A DNA stretch of 64,000 nucleotides, taken from NCBI RefSeq assembly GCF_022539595.1, contig NC_072775.1, forward strand, positions 28,344,770 to 28,408,769. The letters are read 5' to 3'. Within the stretch, counting starts at the first letter, position 1; every line of letters begins with the position of its first letter. The DNA is from Amphiprion ocellaris. Its lineage: Eukaryota > Chordata > Actinopteri > Pomacentridae. A model generated the notes under the pieces. It made no database searches. It saw only the letters and a program-made list of their open reading frames with translations, and was not told the DNA's origin. The translations under genes were made by a program, and so were the position numbers. This document shows positions 53,451 through 64,000 of the stretch, one piece after another.

Positions 53451-53890
53451 TGAAAAGATTCAGGATCAAGAATCGCCACAGCTCTGGTTTTCCCCTGACC
53501 TGGCTGACTTGATCCATCAAAAATGCCTTATGGCGAAGAGTCAGGTCCTCCCAGTCTCCTGTCGACTAGTTTGCCTTTATGCAATCTATAAAACCATGCA
53601 GGCGATCAGGACAGCCAAAATCAACCACTTCATGGAGAAATTCTCAAGCTGTGGCTCCAGCCCCAAGAAGTTTTGGAAAACAGTCAAGCTTATAGAAAAC
53701 ACAGTTACTTCTCCCCACATTCTTGTCTCCATGAAATTTGGTGACATAATTGTCACTGATAAGTCACTGTAGGGTTTTGGTGGTGATAAACCTCTACAAA
53801 TTGGATGGACCAAATGGCATTAAAGGGCAAATCATGATGGTACAATAGAAAGCAGCCAAACAGCAAGGAGTTTGGTTGCAGAGCTCCAGT
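53451..53890 (+). mobile_element. LINE fragment (linker), first part
   Basis: The frame ending at 53772 reads QLWFSPDLADLIHQK, AIRTAKINHFMEKFSSCGSS and PKKFWKTVKLIENT. These are typical of the linker between endonuclease and RT in jockey/L2-type LINEs. It is interrupted by a hAT remnant at 53910, and recognisable RT resumes at about 55640. Confidence 0.6.
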
Positions 53891-53909
53891 TTTTTTTTTA
53901 ACTAGTTTT

Positions 53910-55044
53910 TAGTGATGTTTCGCTCAAGCCAGTTTGCTCGACAGTGCCGAGCTTTTGAAGCGGAAGTGCTCCGAGACAGTGTTTCGATCCCTGCTTCGGC
54001 ATGCCCAACAATCACGTGACTATCGAGAGCGAGGCCTCGTTACGTCACAGCGTGTGTTGCGGTGCTCACAGACTGTATATGGCGGTGCTTTGGGAATTAT
54101 GAAGGGGTTGGACATTTCAATCTGTCCAGGTCTTAAAAGGGGTCTGATTCACTCCTCAAACTGTGGGTTTTTGAGAGGAGATTAAGCTAGTACATTTGCC
54201 ATTTGGAAAGAAGTTAGAGAGAAAACACATTTAGGTAGAATTAAGTTTAGATAGATTTAGTTACATTTCATTCACTAAATAACACTCATAGATACATACA
54301 CACATTCATTCATTCATAAAAACACATTACACATATAGTAAAATAGGTTATAGATAGGTACATAGAGTAGTTTGAGTGGGTGAAAGTGTGTTGTGAGAGT
54401 GCAAGGTGTCTGTCTGAGCCCTACCTCTCCAGAGGAGAAGACCCGCTCACTTACTGGACATCACGTCAAACTATATCCAAACCTCTTCAGGATGGCCAAA
54501 AAATATCTCCACATGCCAGCAACATCTGTGCCATGTGAGCGGGTCTTCTCCAAAGCTGGAGGGGTAGTCAGCCACAAAAGAAACAGACTGAAACCATGCA
54601 CTCCCTGGTTTACACCCCATTTATACTGCCACAATGACAAAGTTGTAGAAGCACTACCATTCACTTCCACATCACATAACACTAGAGTCCCACACAAAGT
54701 AGCACAAGCACTTTCCTGTCCCCCAGTACCTCTATACACACTATGTGTATATATATCTATACACACACACATTTAAATATATATGTTTATATACAAAAAC
54801 ATATATACATGCATGCAAACAAACATATATTCCGTTTTAAAACATTTATTGCAAGTACAAAGCAGTGTGAGACCAGCAGTCCTGAGGCTTTTTTAGTTTT
54901 TTCCACTTAGGTGCAGTTCTGACACAGAGCCAGCAGATGTCCCTCTTCTTGTTGTGTCAAATGCTTCGAAGCAGTGAGTCATTCTTGAAGCAGTTGTGTC
55001 AAAGTGGTTCACTGCATCATGAAGCTTCGATTTCACCATCACTA
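53910..55044 (+). mobile_element. hAT remnant with perfect 8-bp target duplication
   Basis: The ends are TAGTGATG...CATCACTA, flanked by CTAGTTTT on both sides (53902-53909 and 55045-55052). The interior keeps only the transposase C-terminal dimerisation region (54450-54600). It reads KYLHMPATSVPCERVFSKAG and GVVSHKRNRLKP, the conserved hATC signature. The catalytic core is deleted, so it is non-autonomous. A (TA/CA)-rich stretch lies at 54735-54830. Confidence 0.88.
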
Positions 55045-55052
55045 CTAGTTTT

Positions 55053-55634
55053 CATATACAAAATACAGCACACCAAACACGCAGCAAGACAAAGGAGTCA
55101 CCCAGGTGCAGTGGATGATGGTAGATTCAGCAGCAGAGCAAGAGCTTCAGCCTGACCCCCTCCTTCTCACACCCTACACTGATCGCTCACCTGGCTCTTA
55201 TAGTCTCCTCCCACCTCAGTGACCTGCCCACACTTCTATTTAAAAAACACATCTCTATAATTTAACATCCTTTTTACTTAAAATACACAATGCAATTAAC
55301 AGTGATACAAGTGAAAGAATACACATAATAAACCAAAGAAATACTAAACAAAGATCAAACTTAGCAAAAAAAACCCCATGTAACCCCTCCCCTCTCTTCT
55401 CTCTGATCTCTCAATTCAGCCTAATCAGGTAAGTGACAACTGCTTGTATCCTGTGGCCGCATCCTCATATGTGCACTCCATGAAACACGCCCCCTGAAGT
55501 CAAGCTCAAGAGAGAAAGAGGTTAACAGGTTTCCCCCAACACAAAACAAAATAATAAATAAACTTGTATCAGTCTGTTATCCAAGGTCTTTACTGCTCTG
55601 GCCTTCGACTGCTCATTCATACAACCCTTCTCCT
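55053..55634. other. Sequence between hAT remnant and resumed LINE; unresolved
   Basis: AT-rich, with no recognisable coding sequence. It may be a further unrecognised insertion within the LINE, because the linker-to-RT segment expected here is missing or displaced. Confidence 0.3.
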
Positions 55635-55639
55635 TTCAG

Positions 55640-57170
55640 TGATGCCAGCTTCTCTCTACAACCAATCTTGAATTTCACAAGTACTGGAGGACCTTTCCAG
55701 GCTGGATTCTAACAAATTCTGATGGGATTGACCCCTTATTTTTAAAAGTAGCTGCTCACATTATTGCTGCTCCTATTACACACTTGTTTAAGTAGTTCAT
55801 TTGTTTTTCAGTTTTCTCTTCCAACTGGAAATCACTCATAATCATCCTTCTCTTCAAAGGTAGCTTTGGCTCTGACCCCAACTGTTTACAGGCCAATCTC
55901 CATCTTGCCTTGCCTGGCCAAAGTCATGGAGAGGCTAGTTCACAAACAGCTACGCCATTTCATTAACTCAACCCATATCCTGTAGGCTTGCAGTCAGGTT
56001 TCAGAACTGGTCATGGGTGCATCACCGCTCTCTTGAAGGTCCTCAATGACATCTTCACCAATATGGACAATAACAAGGCCTGCATAGCCACCTTCAGACC
56101 TAGCCAAGGTCTTCGATTTTGTCTTCAAGCTGTATTAACTGGTTTGCCAGCTACCTTAATAATCATACACAGCAAGTAAAATCAGAGAATTTTATGTCAG
56201 AACCCCTGCTCATCGCTAAGGGTGTACCTCAAGGCTCGATGTTGGGCCCAACTTTGTTTTCTATCAACATAAATGATGTGGCCAAAGCTATTGGTGCCTC
56301 CCAGATACAGCATTATATACTCCACTGACCCATCACTTCACTCTGCTATACCGACCCTTCTGCTCACTACAATCGAGGAGTCTTTTCATGACCTTCGCTT
56401 GTGCCTCATTTCCAAGAAAACAAAATGTATGCTATTCAACTGGACAAACAGTGTCTCCAGCCCCCCAAAGATCACCTGTGCAGATGGTTCAGATCTGGAG
56501 TTCATCAACTCCTACAAGTACCTTGGTCTTTGGCTGGACTTTCTTTCAATTCTCACATCAATATTCTACTGGCTAAATTCAAATCTAGACTGGGGTTCCT
56601 TTACCGTAATAAGGCCTCCTTTACATACTCTGTCAAAAACACTCTTGTGAAGATGACCATCCTCCCCATGTTTGACTATGGCTGTGTCATCTACAAAATG
56701 GGCCCTAAGTGTGCCGTTAACAGGCCTGATGCCCTCTGTCACTCAGCCATCTGTCTTGCTACCGGTGTACCTTTCTCCACCCACCATTGTGATCTTTACA
56801 AACTGGTGGCTTTGCCCTCCCTTTACACCAGGTGACTTCAGCACTGACTTTCACTCATCTACAAGATCTTATCAGGAAAGACACCTCAATACCTCTCCAA
56901 CCTCCTACACCCCTCCCATAACAACCACCACCAGTAATCTCATAACACTCTCAAGGTCTGCACTGTCTTTGGCCAGAATTCATTTTGCTTTGCTGGAGCA
57001 ATCGACTGGAAGTCCCTCCAAAAATCTTTCAAACTGTCAGCTCTTCCATTGCTTTACATGTTTAAGCAGAAGCTGCAGTTTTGAACACACTGTATTATAC
57101 ACACTGTTATTTGTTGATTTTATTACTGACAATGCTGAGAACTGACATATTGAAACTGTCAAGAATTTAG
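55640..57170 (+). pseudogene. LINE reverse transcriptase, second part, decayed
   Basis: Blocks in order, in shifting frames: YRPISILPCLAKVMERLVHK (about 55890), QSGFRTGHGCITALLKVLND (55988), AKGVPQGSMLGPTLFSINI (56200), KKTKCMLFNWTN (about 56420) and SYKYLGLWLDF (about 56510). The DD box near 56290 is damaged. This is a dead RT of a jockey-superfamily LINE, following the piece at 53451-53890. Confidence 0.75.
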
Positions 57171-57332
57171 TTTTATTAGTTTTTCTTGTAAACAATAAAC
57201 AAAAAAATGTAATTTGTATTTGTTTGTCTGCGTAATGTAGCCACATCTTTTGAAACACACACAAAAAAGATTTTTCCATGTCATTTTTGTAAAATTCTAG
57301 GGGGGTCCAAAAACTTTTTTCCACCACTGTAT
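57171..57332. repeat. LINE tail and solo Tc1-type end
   Basis: AATAAACAAAAAAATG near 57195 could be the LINE 3' end. GGTCCAAAAACTTTTTTCCA followed by CCACTGTA (57305-57332) looks like a right terminus of yet another Tc1/mariner MITE. Its left end was not found. Confidence 0.4.
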
Positions 57333-58380
57333 AGTTAGAGGTGTAACCAACACGAAAACCAGAGAGCTGTCTATGGGTGAAAAACAAACAATTGTGAAGC
57401 TGAGGGATAATGGAAAATCAATCAGAGCGATATTGCACAAACATTGGCCATAGCCAGTACAACCATTTGGAATATCCTGAAGAAGAAAGAATCCACTGGT
57501 GTACTAAGTAACAGATGTCAAATGGGTAGACCAAGGAAAACAGCAGCAGTTGATGACAGAAACATTGTAAGAGCTATAAAGAAATACCCTAAAACAGCTG
57601 TTAGTGACAACCTCCAGAGGGCAGGAGAGAAGATATCACAATCTACTGTTTCCAGAAAACTTAATGAACAAAAGTACAGAGGCTACACCAGAAGATGCAA
57701 ATCACTCAATAGCAAGAAGAATAGGAAGGCCAGGCTGGAATGTGCCAAAAAAGTACAGAGATGAGGCTCAAAAATTCTGGGACAAAGTCTTATAGACTGA
57801 TGAGACAAAGATTATCCTTTGCCAAAGTGATGGAAAGGCTTAAGTTTGGAGAAAGAAAGGATCTGCTCATGATTGCAAACATACAAGCTCAAACTCAGTG
57901 GAGGTCATGTCATGGCTTGGGCTTGCATGGCTTCTGCTGGGATGGGCTCATTAATCTTCATCGATGATGTAGCACATGATGGCAGCAGCAAAATGAACTC
58001 AGAAGTCTACAGATACATTTTGTCTGCCAGTTTAAAGAAAGATGCAACCGAACTGATTGGGAGATCCTCTCACGTGCAGCATAATGATGACCCAAAACAC
58101 ACTGCCAAAACAACAAGAGAGTTCATCAGGGGCAAGCAGTGCAAAGTTTTAGACTGGCCAAGTCAATCTCCAAACTTAAACCCTACAGAGCTGCATTTCA
58201 CCTGCTAAGAGCAGGAGACCGAAGGGAGGAACCCTCCAAAACAAACAACAACTGAAAGAGGCTGCGATAAAAGCCTGTAAAAGCATCACAAATGAAGAAT
58301 GCAAAACTTTGGTGATGTCAGTGGGTCACAGGCTTGATGCAGTTATTGCAAGCAAAGGATTTGCAACTAAATATTAAGTC
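57333..58380 (+). pseudogene. Tc1 element A transposase, broken
   Basis: The first frame (to 57764) has ASTTIWNILKKKESTGVLSN and QMGRPRKTAAVDDRNIVRAI. These form the paired-type helix-turn-helix DNA-binding region with a GRPRK AT-hook-like motif. The catalytic part at 57873-58208 has GGHVMAWACMASAGMGSLIF, VQHNDDPKHTAKTTREF and DWPSQSPNLNPTE. The NDDPKH and SPNLNP blocks carry conserved DDE positions. A stop near 57763 and a frameshift around 57800-57880 separate the halves. The C-terminus continues in another frame (about 58210-58380). Confidence 0.85.
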
Positions 58381-58633
58381 TTATTCACTTTAATCTATTT
58401 TAAGTCTATCTGTTCCAATACTTTTGCTCACCTAAAAATTTGGTATTCTGTTACAAATAATGCTATCTTTCAAGTTGTGTATCAGATCCAGATGTAAGTA
58501 CATGGAAATAAAAGCTGAAATGTTGATCTCTTGTCTCATATTTATCGTTTGATGTCAAACCCAAATGTTTTCAGTCTTCAGCTAAAATAAAGGAAGTGGT
58601 CTCACTGTTCCAGTACTTTTGGAGGGGAGTGTA

Positions 58634-58793
58634 ACTGCTGGAAAATGTATTTTTTGGGGGTGTTTTTTTTATTGATGTTCTATCTCTTACAGTTAAAATA
58701 AATCCTTTATTAAAATTAGAGGCTGCTCGTTTTTTTTGTATGCAGCCAAAATCATGTAATATGCTGGGGATTAATACTTATTTCCCTTACTTT
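58634..58793 (+). mobile_element. Tc1 element B, right part
   Basis: This resumes after element A. It includes TATCTCTTACAGTTAAAATA, mirroring the left sub-terminal TTTTTACTATAAGAGACAGA. It ends TTAATACTTATTTCCCTTAC, the inverse of the left terminus at 51804. Confidence 0.7.
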
Positions 58794-58827
58794 AAGAGCA
58801 AATTTGAATGGGAATGGATCATAGAGG

Positions 58828-59196
58828 GCTGCACATTGGCTTGGTGATTAGCACTTTCGCCTTGCAGCTAGAAGATCCACGGTTCACATCCCCACTTTCC
58901 CGGGATCTTTATGCGTGGAGTTTGCATGTTCTCCCTTGTGCATCCATGGGTTTTCTCTGGGTACTCTGGCTTCCTCCCACTGTCCAAAAATAAACTCAGG
59001 TTAGTTGTTCATTCTAAATTGTCCGTACGTGTGAATGCGAGTATGATTGTTTGTTTGTATATGTAGCCCTGCGATAGACTGGCGACCTGTCCAAGGTGTC
59101 CCCTTCCTTTGCCCTAAGTTAGCTGGGATAGGCTCCTGATCCCCCGCGACCCTAATGAGGACTAAGTGGTGTACAGATAATGGATGGATGGATGGT
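58828..59196 (+). mobile_element. tRNA-derived SINE, full length
   Basis: This starts GGCTGCACATTGGCTTGGTG and has an A-box-like TGGCTTGGTGATTAG and a B-box-like GGTTCACATCC, the internal RNA polymerase III promoter. It ends in ATGGATGGATGG repeats. It is the same family as 49760-50100 in opposite orientation. The family is common in teleosts. Confidence 0.7.
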
Positions 59197-60105
59197 TCTA
59201 TAGAATGTGATGCATATCTAACTATAAGAAGTTACAGAAGGCTTTGTTGAATGGTAAACACAGAGAGATAGGAGAGTAAGATAAGAGTTTAAAGGATTTT
59301 GAAGATTTTACTTTGTTTCATATGCAGCAAATAATAAATGTTGTGTATATGCATATTGATCACAATGACATAAAACGCATGCTGACATCTGAAATGAGTT
59401 TGAATTGTAACCTACTATGGCATGGGCTGTTTGAGAACTATTGTGGTAGTAAAGTTGATTACATTTAAGTAATATGTCACATTGTGACATACACAGTGGG
59501 ACGTTCTAATACATCATCCCTATTTTCCTGTGCAAACAACATTCAACACTGCCATGTTAGAGGGAAGTAATGACTAAGAGGTTCTTGCTGCACAATTAAT
59601 GGAAAATTAATCAAAAATTTAGTGTCCCACAATGAAATGAACATGATCAATTGCAATGTAATCACAGGACACTCTGTAGAAAACAGCCCATGTTTAAAAA
59701 ATATCTTTTCAATTCGGGTAAATTTTACCCTAGAAGGCCTTATTTCAGTCTTTTCAAGATCATTTTTGGTCACACTCCTCTTTCTGAGTTGCATGCACTG
59801 CAATAGCTGAGAGGGGAGGAGGGAGGCTTTCTTTGTGCACAGGTACCTAGCTAGTGTCTACCATACCCTACATATAAGGAGTTTAGGGAACCTCAGCAAA
59901 TAGCAGTGTCTGTCAAAAAATACAGATGTTTTGGATTTAGAATTTTACTTCTAAAAGCACTCAATTCAGGTGACAAACCTATTTTCAAATCTGTTGATGC
60001 AAAGATTTGTACATAAGTAGGAATGTAGCACAAGATGGAAGTGAACGCTACCTAATTTCTGAAGCGGCTGCAAATTTTATTGAGATTTTACAGAGCACTC
60101 CTGTC
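59197..60105. other. Intron sequence, nothing recognised
   Basis: AT-rich sequence without host exons or repeat termini that I can identify. Confidence 0.35.
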
Positions 60106-60109
60106 GAAA

Positions 60110-60635
60110 TTTTACCTGCGCTTGTGATTTTATCGTTGATAATTACAACAGTAGACTGAAGTCAACTCTGGACTCAGTAGCTCCACTTTTAACTAAAACA
60201 ATCAAAAGAAAACCTATATCTCCGTGGAGAAAAAATGATAAAATCAATCAATTAAAAAGAGACTGCAGGAGTGCCGAGAGGAGATGGAGGAAATCAAAAT
60301 TAACAGCACATTATGAAATTTTACGTCAACTCAAAACCTACAATAACGCAATCAAACAGGCAAGAACTTCCCATTTCTCACAACTTATCACAGACCATAA
60401 AAACAACCCCCGGCTCCTCTTCTTCACCTTTAATGTTTTAACAGGCACTAATTTTCATAAAGCTTTTAAGACGCCATCGGACACTCTTTGTGAGAACTTT
60501 GCAGACCACTTCAGAACCAAAATCAAGGACATCAGATCCAGTCTTTTATCCCAAAAAGTCTTACCCGTTAACACACCTGATCTGCTGTCCTTGCCTGAGG
60601 AAAAACTGGAGAGTGTTGCCTGGTTGATGCGAGGA
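60110..60635 (+). mobile_element. L2-like LINE, linker part
   Basis: One frame is nearly open: LKSTLDSVAPLLTKTIKRKP, then SPWRKNDKINQLKRDCR, RRWRKSKLTAHYEILRQLK, FADHFRTKIKDIRSSL and LSLPEEKLESV. This is the canonical L2 linker between endonuclease and RT. It is interrupted at about 60636 by another retroposon end plus a SINE, and resumes near 61126. Confidence 0.8.
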
Positions 60636-60639
60636 CACT

Positions 60640-60778
60640 TGGTCGTACATTTGATTTTATTATTTAATGTTGATATTTTATTACTTATTGCTTGTTGTTA
60701 TGCACCGTCCAGTGGAAGCTATTTATATTTTCGTCATGCCATGTATGATGACAATAAAGCCATTCTAATTTTTTGGAT
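60640..60778 (+). mobile_element. 3' tail of a second retroposon
   Basis: The segment ends ATGATGACAATAAAGCC followed by ATTCTAA. The ATTCTAA-type tail is repeated at 61103-61125 on the far side of the SINE, so the SINE probably landed in this tail. Confidence 0.5.
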
Positions 60779-61096
60779 TAGATTTATATAGCGCTTTTCT
60801 ATGAAAGCATACTCAAAGCACGTACAATGGATCCATTATTCAGTCACACATTCTCACTATGGTGGTGGTAAACTACATTTGTAGCCACAGCTGCCCTGGG
60901 GCAGACCGACGGAAGCTTGGCTCCGACCACCACCAACATTCATACACTAGTGTGAGTAGCCGCACTGGAGGCAAGGTGGGTAAAGTGTCTTACCCAAGGA
61001 CACAACAGCACATGACTAGGACAGAGAGGGAATCGAACCGCCGACCCTTCAATCATTGGACAATCCGCTCTACCACCTGAGCCACAGCCGCCCCAA
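60779..61096 (-). mobile_element. tRNA-derived SINE with canonical B box
   Basis: On the - strand it begins GGGGCGGCTGTGGCTCAGGT. It has an A box around TGGCTCAGGTGG and a perfect B box, GGTTCGATTCC (61029-61039 on the + strand). The body includes the GGACAATCC block reversed and ends near TATATAGCGCTTTTC, words I recall from a widespread teleost SINE. Confidence 0.75.
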
Positions 61097-61125
61097 TTAA
61101 TTCTAATTCTAATTCTAATTTTCAC

Positions 61126-62410
61126 CCAAGTAAACTTAACAACTTGCCTTTTAGATCCAATTCCCACACCACTCTTAAAATCATTTTATGGATTCTTTGA
61201 GAAACAGTTTTTAAACATAATGAATTGCTCTCTTCAGACAGGTGTCTTCCCCACTGCCTTTAAAACAGCGGTGGTGAAGCCCCTTCTGAAGAAAAGCAAT
61301 TTAGATCCCAACGTTTTTAATAACTACCGTCCTGTATCCAACTTACTGTTTTTAAGTAAAATTTTAGAAAAACTGTTTTTAAACCAAGTCAATGACTTTT
61401 TAAACACAATTAACATTTTAGAAAGACATCAGTCAGGTTTTAGGAGTACAGAGACAGGACTTTTAAAGATTTTAAATTACATCAGGTGGAATTTGGATAA
61501 CAAAAGACTAACAGTGCTGGTCCTACTGGATGTAAGCGCCGCTTTTGATACAATAGACCATCACATTTTATTAAACAGACTCAGACACCTGGTCGGCCTC
61601 TCTGGTACTGTTTTTAACTGGTTCAACTCTTACCTCACAGGCCGATGTTTTTATGTAAGTATGGATACGTGTTCCTCAGGAATCCATGAAATTAGGTGTG
61701 GGGTTCGCCAAGGTTCAATTTTAGGTCCCATTCTTTTTAATGTTTACATGCTTCCTCTTGGGGACGTCATCAGGAGACACGGTATCAGTTTCCATAGCTA
61801 CGCTGACGATACACAGCTGTACATTGCCATGTCTCCTGATGACACAGGGCCAATAGATACTCTTTTAAACTGTATTTTAGACATTGAGTCATCGATGGCA
61901 GTGAACTTCCAACAGCTCAACCAGGACAAAACCTAGGTTTTAGTTATAGGTCCTTGAAGGCTAGAGAGAGAAACTTTTATCTAAACTACAAGATTTTAAA
62001 CCAGCACAATCTGTATAAAACCTGGGCATGATTTTTGACTCTGAGCTGAATTTTATCCCACATATTACAAATATAACAAAAATAGGTTTTTACCATCTGA
62101 AGAACATAGCCAGAGTCCGCCCGTTTCTCTCTCAGGCCAGCACAGAGGTGCTAATGTGCATGCTTTTATCTCTTCTCATTTAGATTACTGTAATGCCCTG
62201 CTCTCTGGTCTTCCCAAAAAGAGTATTTTAAATCTACAATTACTACGAAACTCTGCCGCACGAGTGCTGACGAGGACCAGAGGGCGGGAACGCATTACAC
62301 CAGTTTTAGAGTCGCTGCATTGGCTCCCTCTCCGCTTCAGGATCGATTTTAAGGTTCTTTTATTAATTTTTAAAAGTCTCAACGGCCTTGCGCCCTCTTT
62401 TTCACTGTGA
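61126..62410 (+). mobile_element. L2-like LINE, RT to near 3' end
   Basis: This continues the LINE from 60635: the linker end, the RT frame 61220-61936, and a thumb/C-terminal region. The C-terminal region has HAFISSHLDYCNALLSGLPK and LHWLPLRFRIDFKVLLLIFK (62156-62410). It is truncated or decayed after about 62410. Confidence 0.85.
61220..61936 (+). CDS. L2-like LINE reverse transcriptase (238 aa fragment)
   Basis: Blocks are GVFPTAFKTAVVKPLLKK, YRPVSNLLFLSKILEKLFLN, RHQSGFRSTETGLLKIL, LVLLDVSAAFDTIDHHILL, VRQGSILGPILFNVYMLPLG and SYADDTQLYIAM. Both catalytic motifs (D in LLDVSAAFD and YADD) are present. The frame stops at NQDKT*, whereas the family continues with the thumb. The remainder, with frameshifts, lies downstream to 62410. 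It is the best-preserved L2 piece in the window but is not functional alone. Confidence 0.88.
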   Translation: MNCSLQTGVFPTAFKTAVVKPLLKKSNLDPNVFNNYRPVSNLLFLSKILEKLFLNQVNDFLNTINILERHQSGFRSTETGLLKILNYIRWNLDNKRLTVLVLLDVSAAFDTIDHHILLNRLRHLVGLSGTVFNWFNSYLTGRCFYVSMDTCSSGIHEIRCGVRQGSILGPILFNVYMLPLGDVIRRHGISFHSYADDTQLYIAMSPDDTGPIDTLLNCILDIESSMAVNFQQLNQDKT

Positions 62411-63728
62411 TCTCAACTCAATATTTATCGAAACAATCATGATAATCATGTTTGCCATAATTTTGCAGAAATATTAGGTGGAATGAATAAGACAGGATGA
62501 GCTACTTAGTACAAGTCACAGATGTGCACTTTGAAAGCAGACATCACAAAAGCTGATCAGGAACAATTTTGCAGAACCTAGAAAGATAGTCTAAAATGAA
62601 AAAAGCCAGAGTTAAATAATATCCATCATTAATTGGTTTCTTTGCAGCACTGTAGACAGGATAAAAAGAAAAATCTAGCAAAAGGGAATTTTAAAATTCC
62701 TTTAATCTAATCTCTACTTAAACAGATTACTCTTAATCCAAGTGTTTTAGACAACACACGCACGCACCCACCCACGCACGCACACACACACACACCATTA
62801 TAAGGAATACTCATACATGCCATACCTCACGGTTGGGCTTTTTTTCAGAACATTCTAGGCTATCCAGATCCTTCCAACATTTGATACTGAGATGCTTTTA
62901 GACTTTAGCTTTTATATTAAAAAAGTAAATATTTCATCTTGTGAAACTGTTATGCTTTTACATTTGTCTGACAATATAATACTATCAACAGAGATATTTT
63001 TTCATAATTGCATAGGAAAGATTATCTGGAATCTGACAAGATCAGAACCTTGAGATTTTAAAGAAATATGTGCTCAGTGCCTAACCAAAAATAACAGACA
63101 GGCACAAACAAGGGCCTCCCAGTGGCCACTTTGCTTTGGGCCCCCCAGACACTAGTGTTTTCACGGCCATCTTGCACATAAGTGACTTGTGCTCGTCTTT
63201 TGACCACAATTTTTTGAATCATTGCAATAAAAAGCAAATCCTCTTTCCTGGTTAAATACCTGGTAGCTCTCCTCTCCTGTGTCTTTGACTCGATGCATTC
63301 ATATGCCATTACTGAATGTCATTAACTTTGTATCATTCTTCTTCCTGTAATTTGTGCTTTTTACTCTCTCCTCCCGTTTCTAATCTGGTTCTACTGGACG
63401 TTTCTTCCTGTTAGGGTAAAGGTATATTTCCTGCCAACTGTCATCGAGTGTTTGGGAAATTGTAATGTTTATCTCTAAAAAATTGTATGCTCTTGATTTG
63501 ATGTATAATGTTGTGATTCAGTGCTATATAGATAAAATGTAAATGACTTGCACTGGTACGCAGTTTTTTCATCAAGGTTTGAAGCAAAGTCTCATCCTAC
63601 AAGTATTCCTGTGGGACTCTAAAGTGACTGGAATGCCAGAATTTTTAGTGTACTCAAAAAGGAAACCTGTAGCAGCTGTGGAAAACACTGCAGCACATTG
63701 TGTGTGTTTGTGTGTATACATGGCTCAC
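62411..63728. other. Intron sequence with CA microsatellite
   Basis: AT-rich intron sequence. CACGCA/CACCCA/CA repeats occupy about 62757-62796. Otherwise nothing is recognised. Confidence 0.4.
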
Positions 63729-63947
63729 CAACATATAGATCACTATAGAACTCCTGTTTTGCATGTCCTTGTGGGGGAGTGGGTCTGATCTCTCTGTATT
63801 TTCCATTAAGCTGCAGTACTGCCTCCTTGATGTTTTTCTCAGCCTCCACACGATGCCACTGGTCATCGTTTAGCGGCACTGGCGAGTGGACACTGAGCTC
63901 CACCCGCTCACTGCCCACATCAAAAGAGAACAAGATCACTGAGCCTC
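63729..63947 (-). CDS. cntnap2: cntnap2-like exon: third laminin G domain segment
   Basis: 219 nt; the acceptor CTTACAG lies above 63947 and the donor GTGAGCC below 63729; phase 1 on both sides. The peptide contains GSVILFSFDVGSERVELSVH, NDDQWHRVEAEKNIKEAVLQ, and QEFYSDLYVG, which joins GASSGQRGFLGC of the next exon. NDDQWH-V-AE is a clear Caspr laminin G signature. Earlier exons lie beyond the window; the full protein is about 1300 residues in vertebrates. Confidence 0.92.
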
Positions 63948-64000
63948 CTGTAAGAACCAGAATAAAAAATCAAACATTAGGAACATTTTGGATGTTTAAT

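Larger units (their letters stand above)
52621..58631 (+). mobile_element. Tc1 element A, inserted in element B and itself filled with insertions
   Basis: The left end is CACTCTCCTTCAAAAGTATT. The reverse complement of the right end is CACTCCCCTCCAAAAGTACT. Sub-terminal sequence matches too: TTTGGGTTTGACATCAAAC at 52690 mirrors GTTTGATGTCAAACCCAAAT near 58550. TA follows on the right (58632-58633); the left flank has decayed to TG. Its own sequence covers about 52621-52880 and 57333-58631. The middle 4.4 kb is a minisatellite, a LINE, a hAT remnant and a further Tc1-type end. Confidence 0.8.

Noticed and set aside
60859..61080. tRNA gene suggested by A and B boxes in 60779-61096 (and in 49760-50100 and 58828-59196)
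   Set aside because: The tRNA-like head is followed by SINE bodies, and no cloverleaf with acceptor stem closes; these are tRNA-derived SINEs.

Overview
The window is vertebrate nuclear DNA, almost certainly from a teleost fish. It has spliced genes with GT/AG introns and no operons. Its repeats are typical of teleosts: Rex1-like and L2-like LINEs, several Tc1/mariner copies, hAT remnants, tRNA-derived SINEs and a Ty3/gypsy LTR element. Two host genes meet tail to tail.

On the + strand, the last three exons of an unidentified Q-rich protein lie at 1-42, 124-222 and 11713-11849, with a probable 3' UTR to about 13040. On the - strand, eight exons between 63947 and 23655 encode the C-terminal 473 residues of a contactin-associated protein. 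I call it cntnap2-like from its cytoplasmic tail. All its splice phases agree, and the eight coding parts sum to 1424 nt, which is 2 nt plus 474 codons including the stop.

Most other recognisable sequence is mobile DNA inside introns. The last intron of the + gene holds a 7.1-kb L1/Tx1-like LINE (2400-9532). It is flanked by near-identical direct repeats of about 1.7 kb (687-2399 and 9533-11243), which looks like an exceptionally long target-site duplication. The LINE interrupted a small Tc1-type MITE whose intact copy survives at 11205-11565. The intergenic stretch 13-23.6 kb is mostly featureless, with LINE scraps and one perfect palindrome.

The 17-kb last intron of the cntnap2-like gene contains three structures. 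The first is a Tc1 element split by two opposed Rex1 pieces. The second is another decayed Tc1. The third is a LINE split by a block that includes a complete gypsy element (31347-36277) with LTRs, a 5-bp TSD and a polypurine tract. The intron between exons 47050-47143 and 41148-41378 holds an L2 LINE cut by a 1.3-kb DNA transposon with a TGCA target duplication, and a mariner deletion derivative. The 15-kb intron 48768-63728 holds a nested stack: Tc1-B (from 51802) contains Tc1-A (52621-58631), which contains a minisatellite and a LINE, which contains a hAT remnant. SINEs and another L2 LINE follow.

I found no CRISPR array, bacterial gene or new multi-gene system. The most unusual items are the 1.7-kb LINE-flanking duplication, the transposon with the TGCA duplication, and the nested stack. 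All family names come from recalled motifs; no database search was possible.
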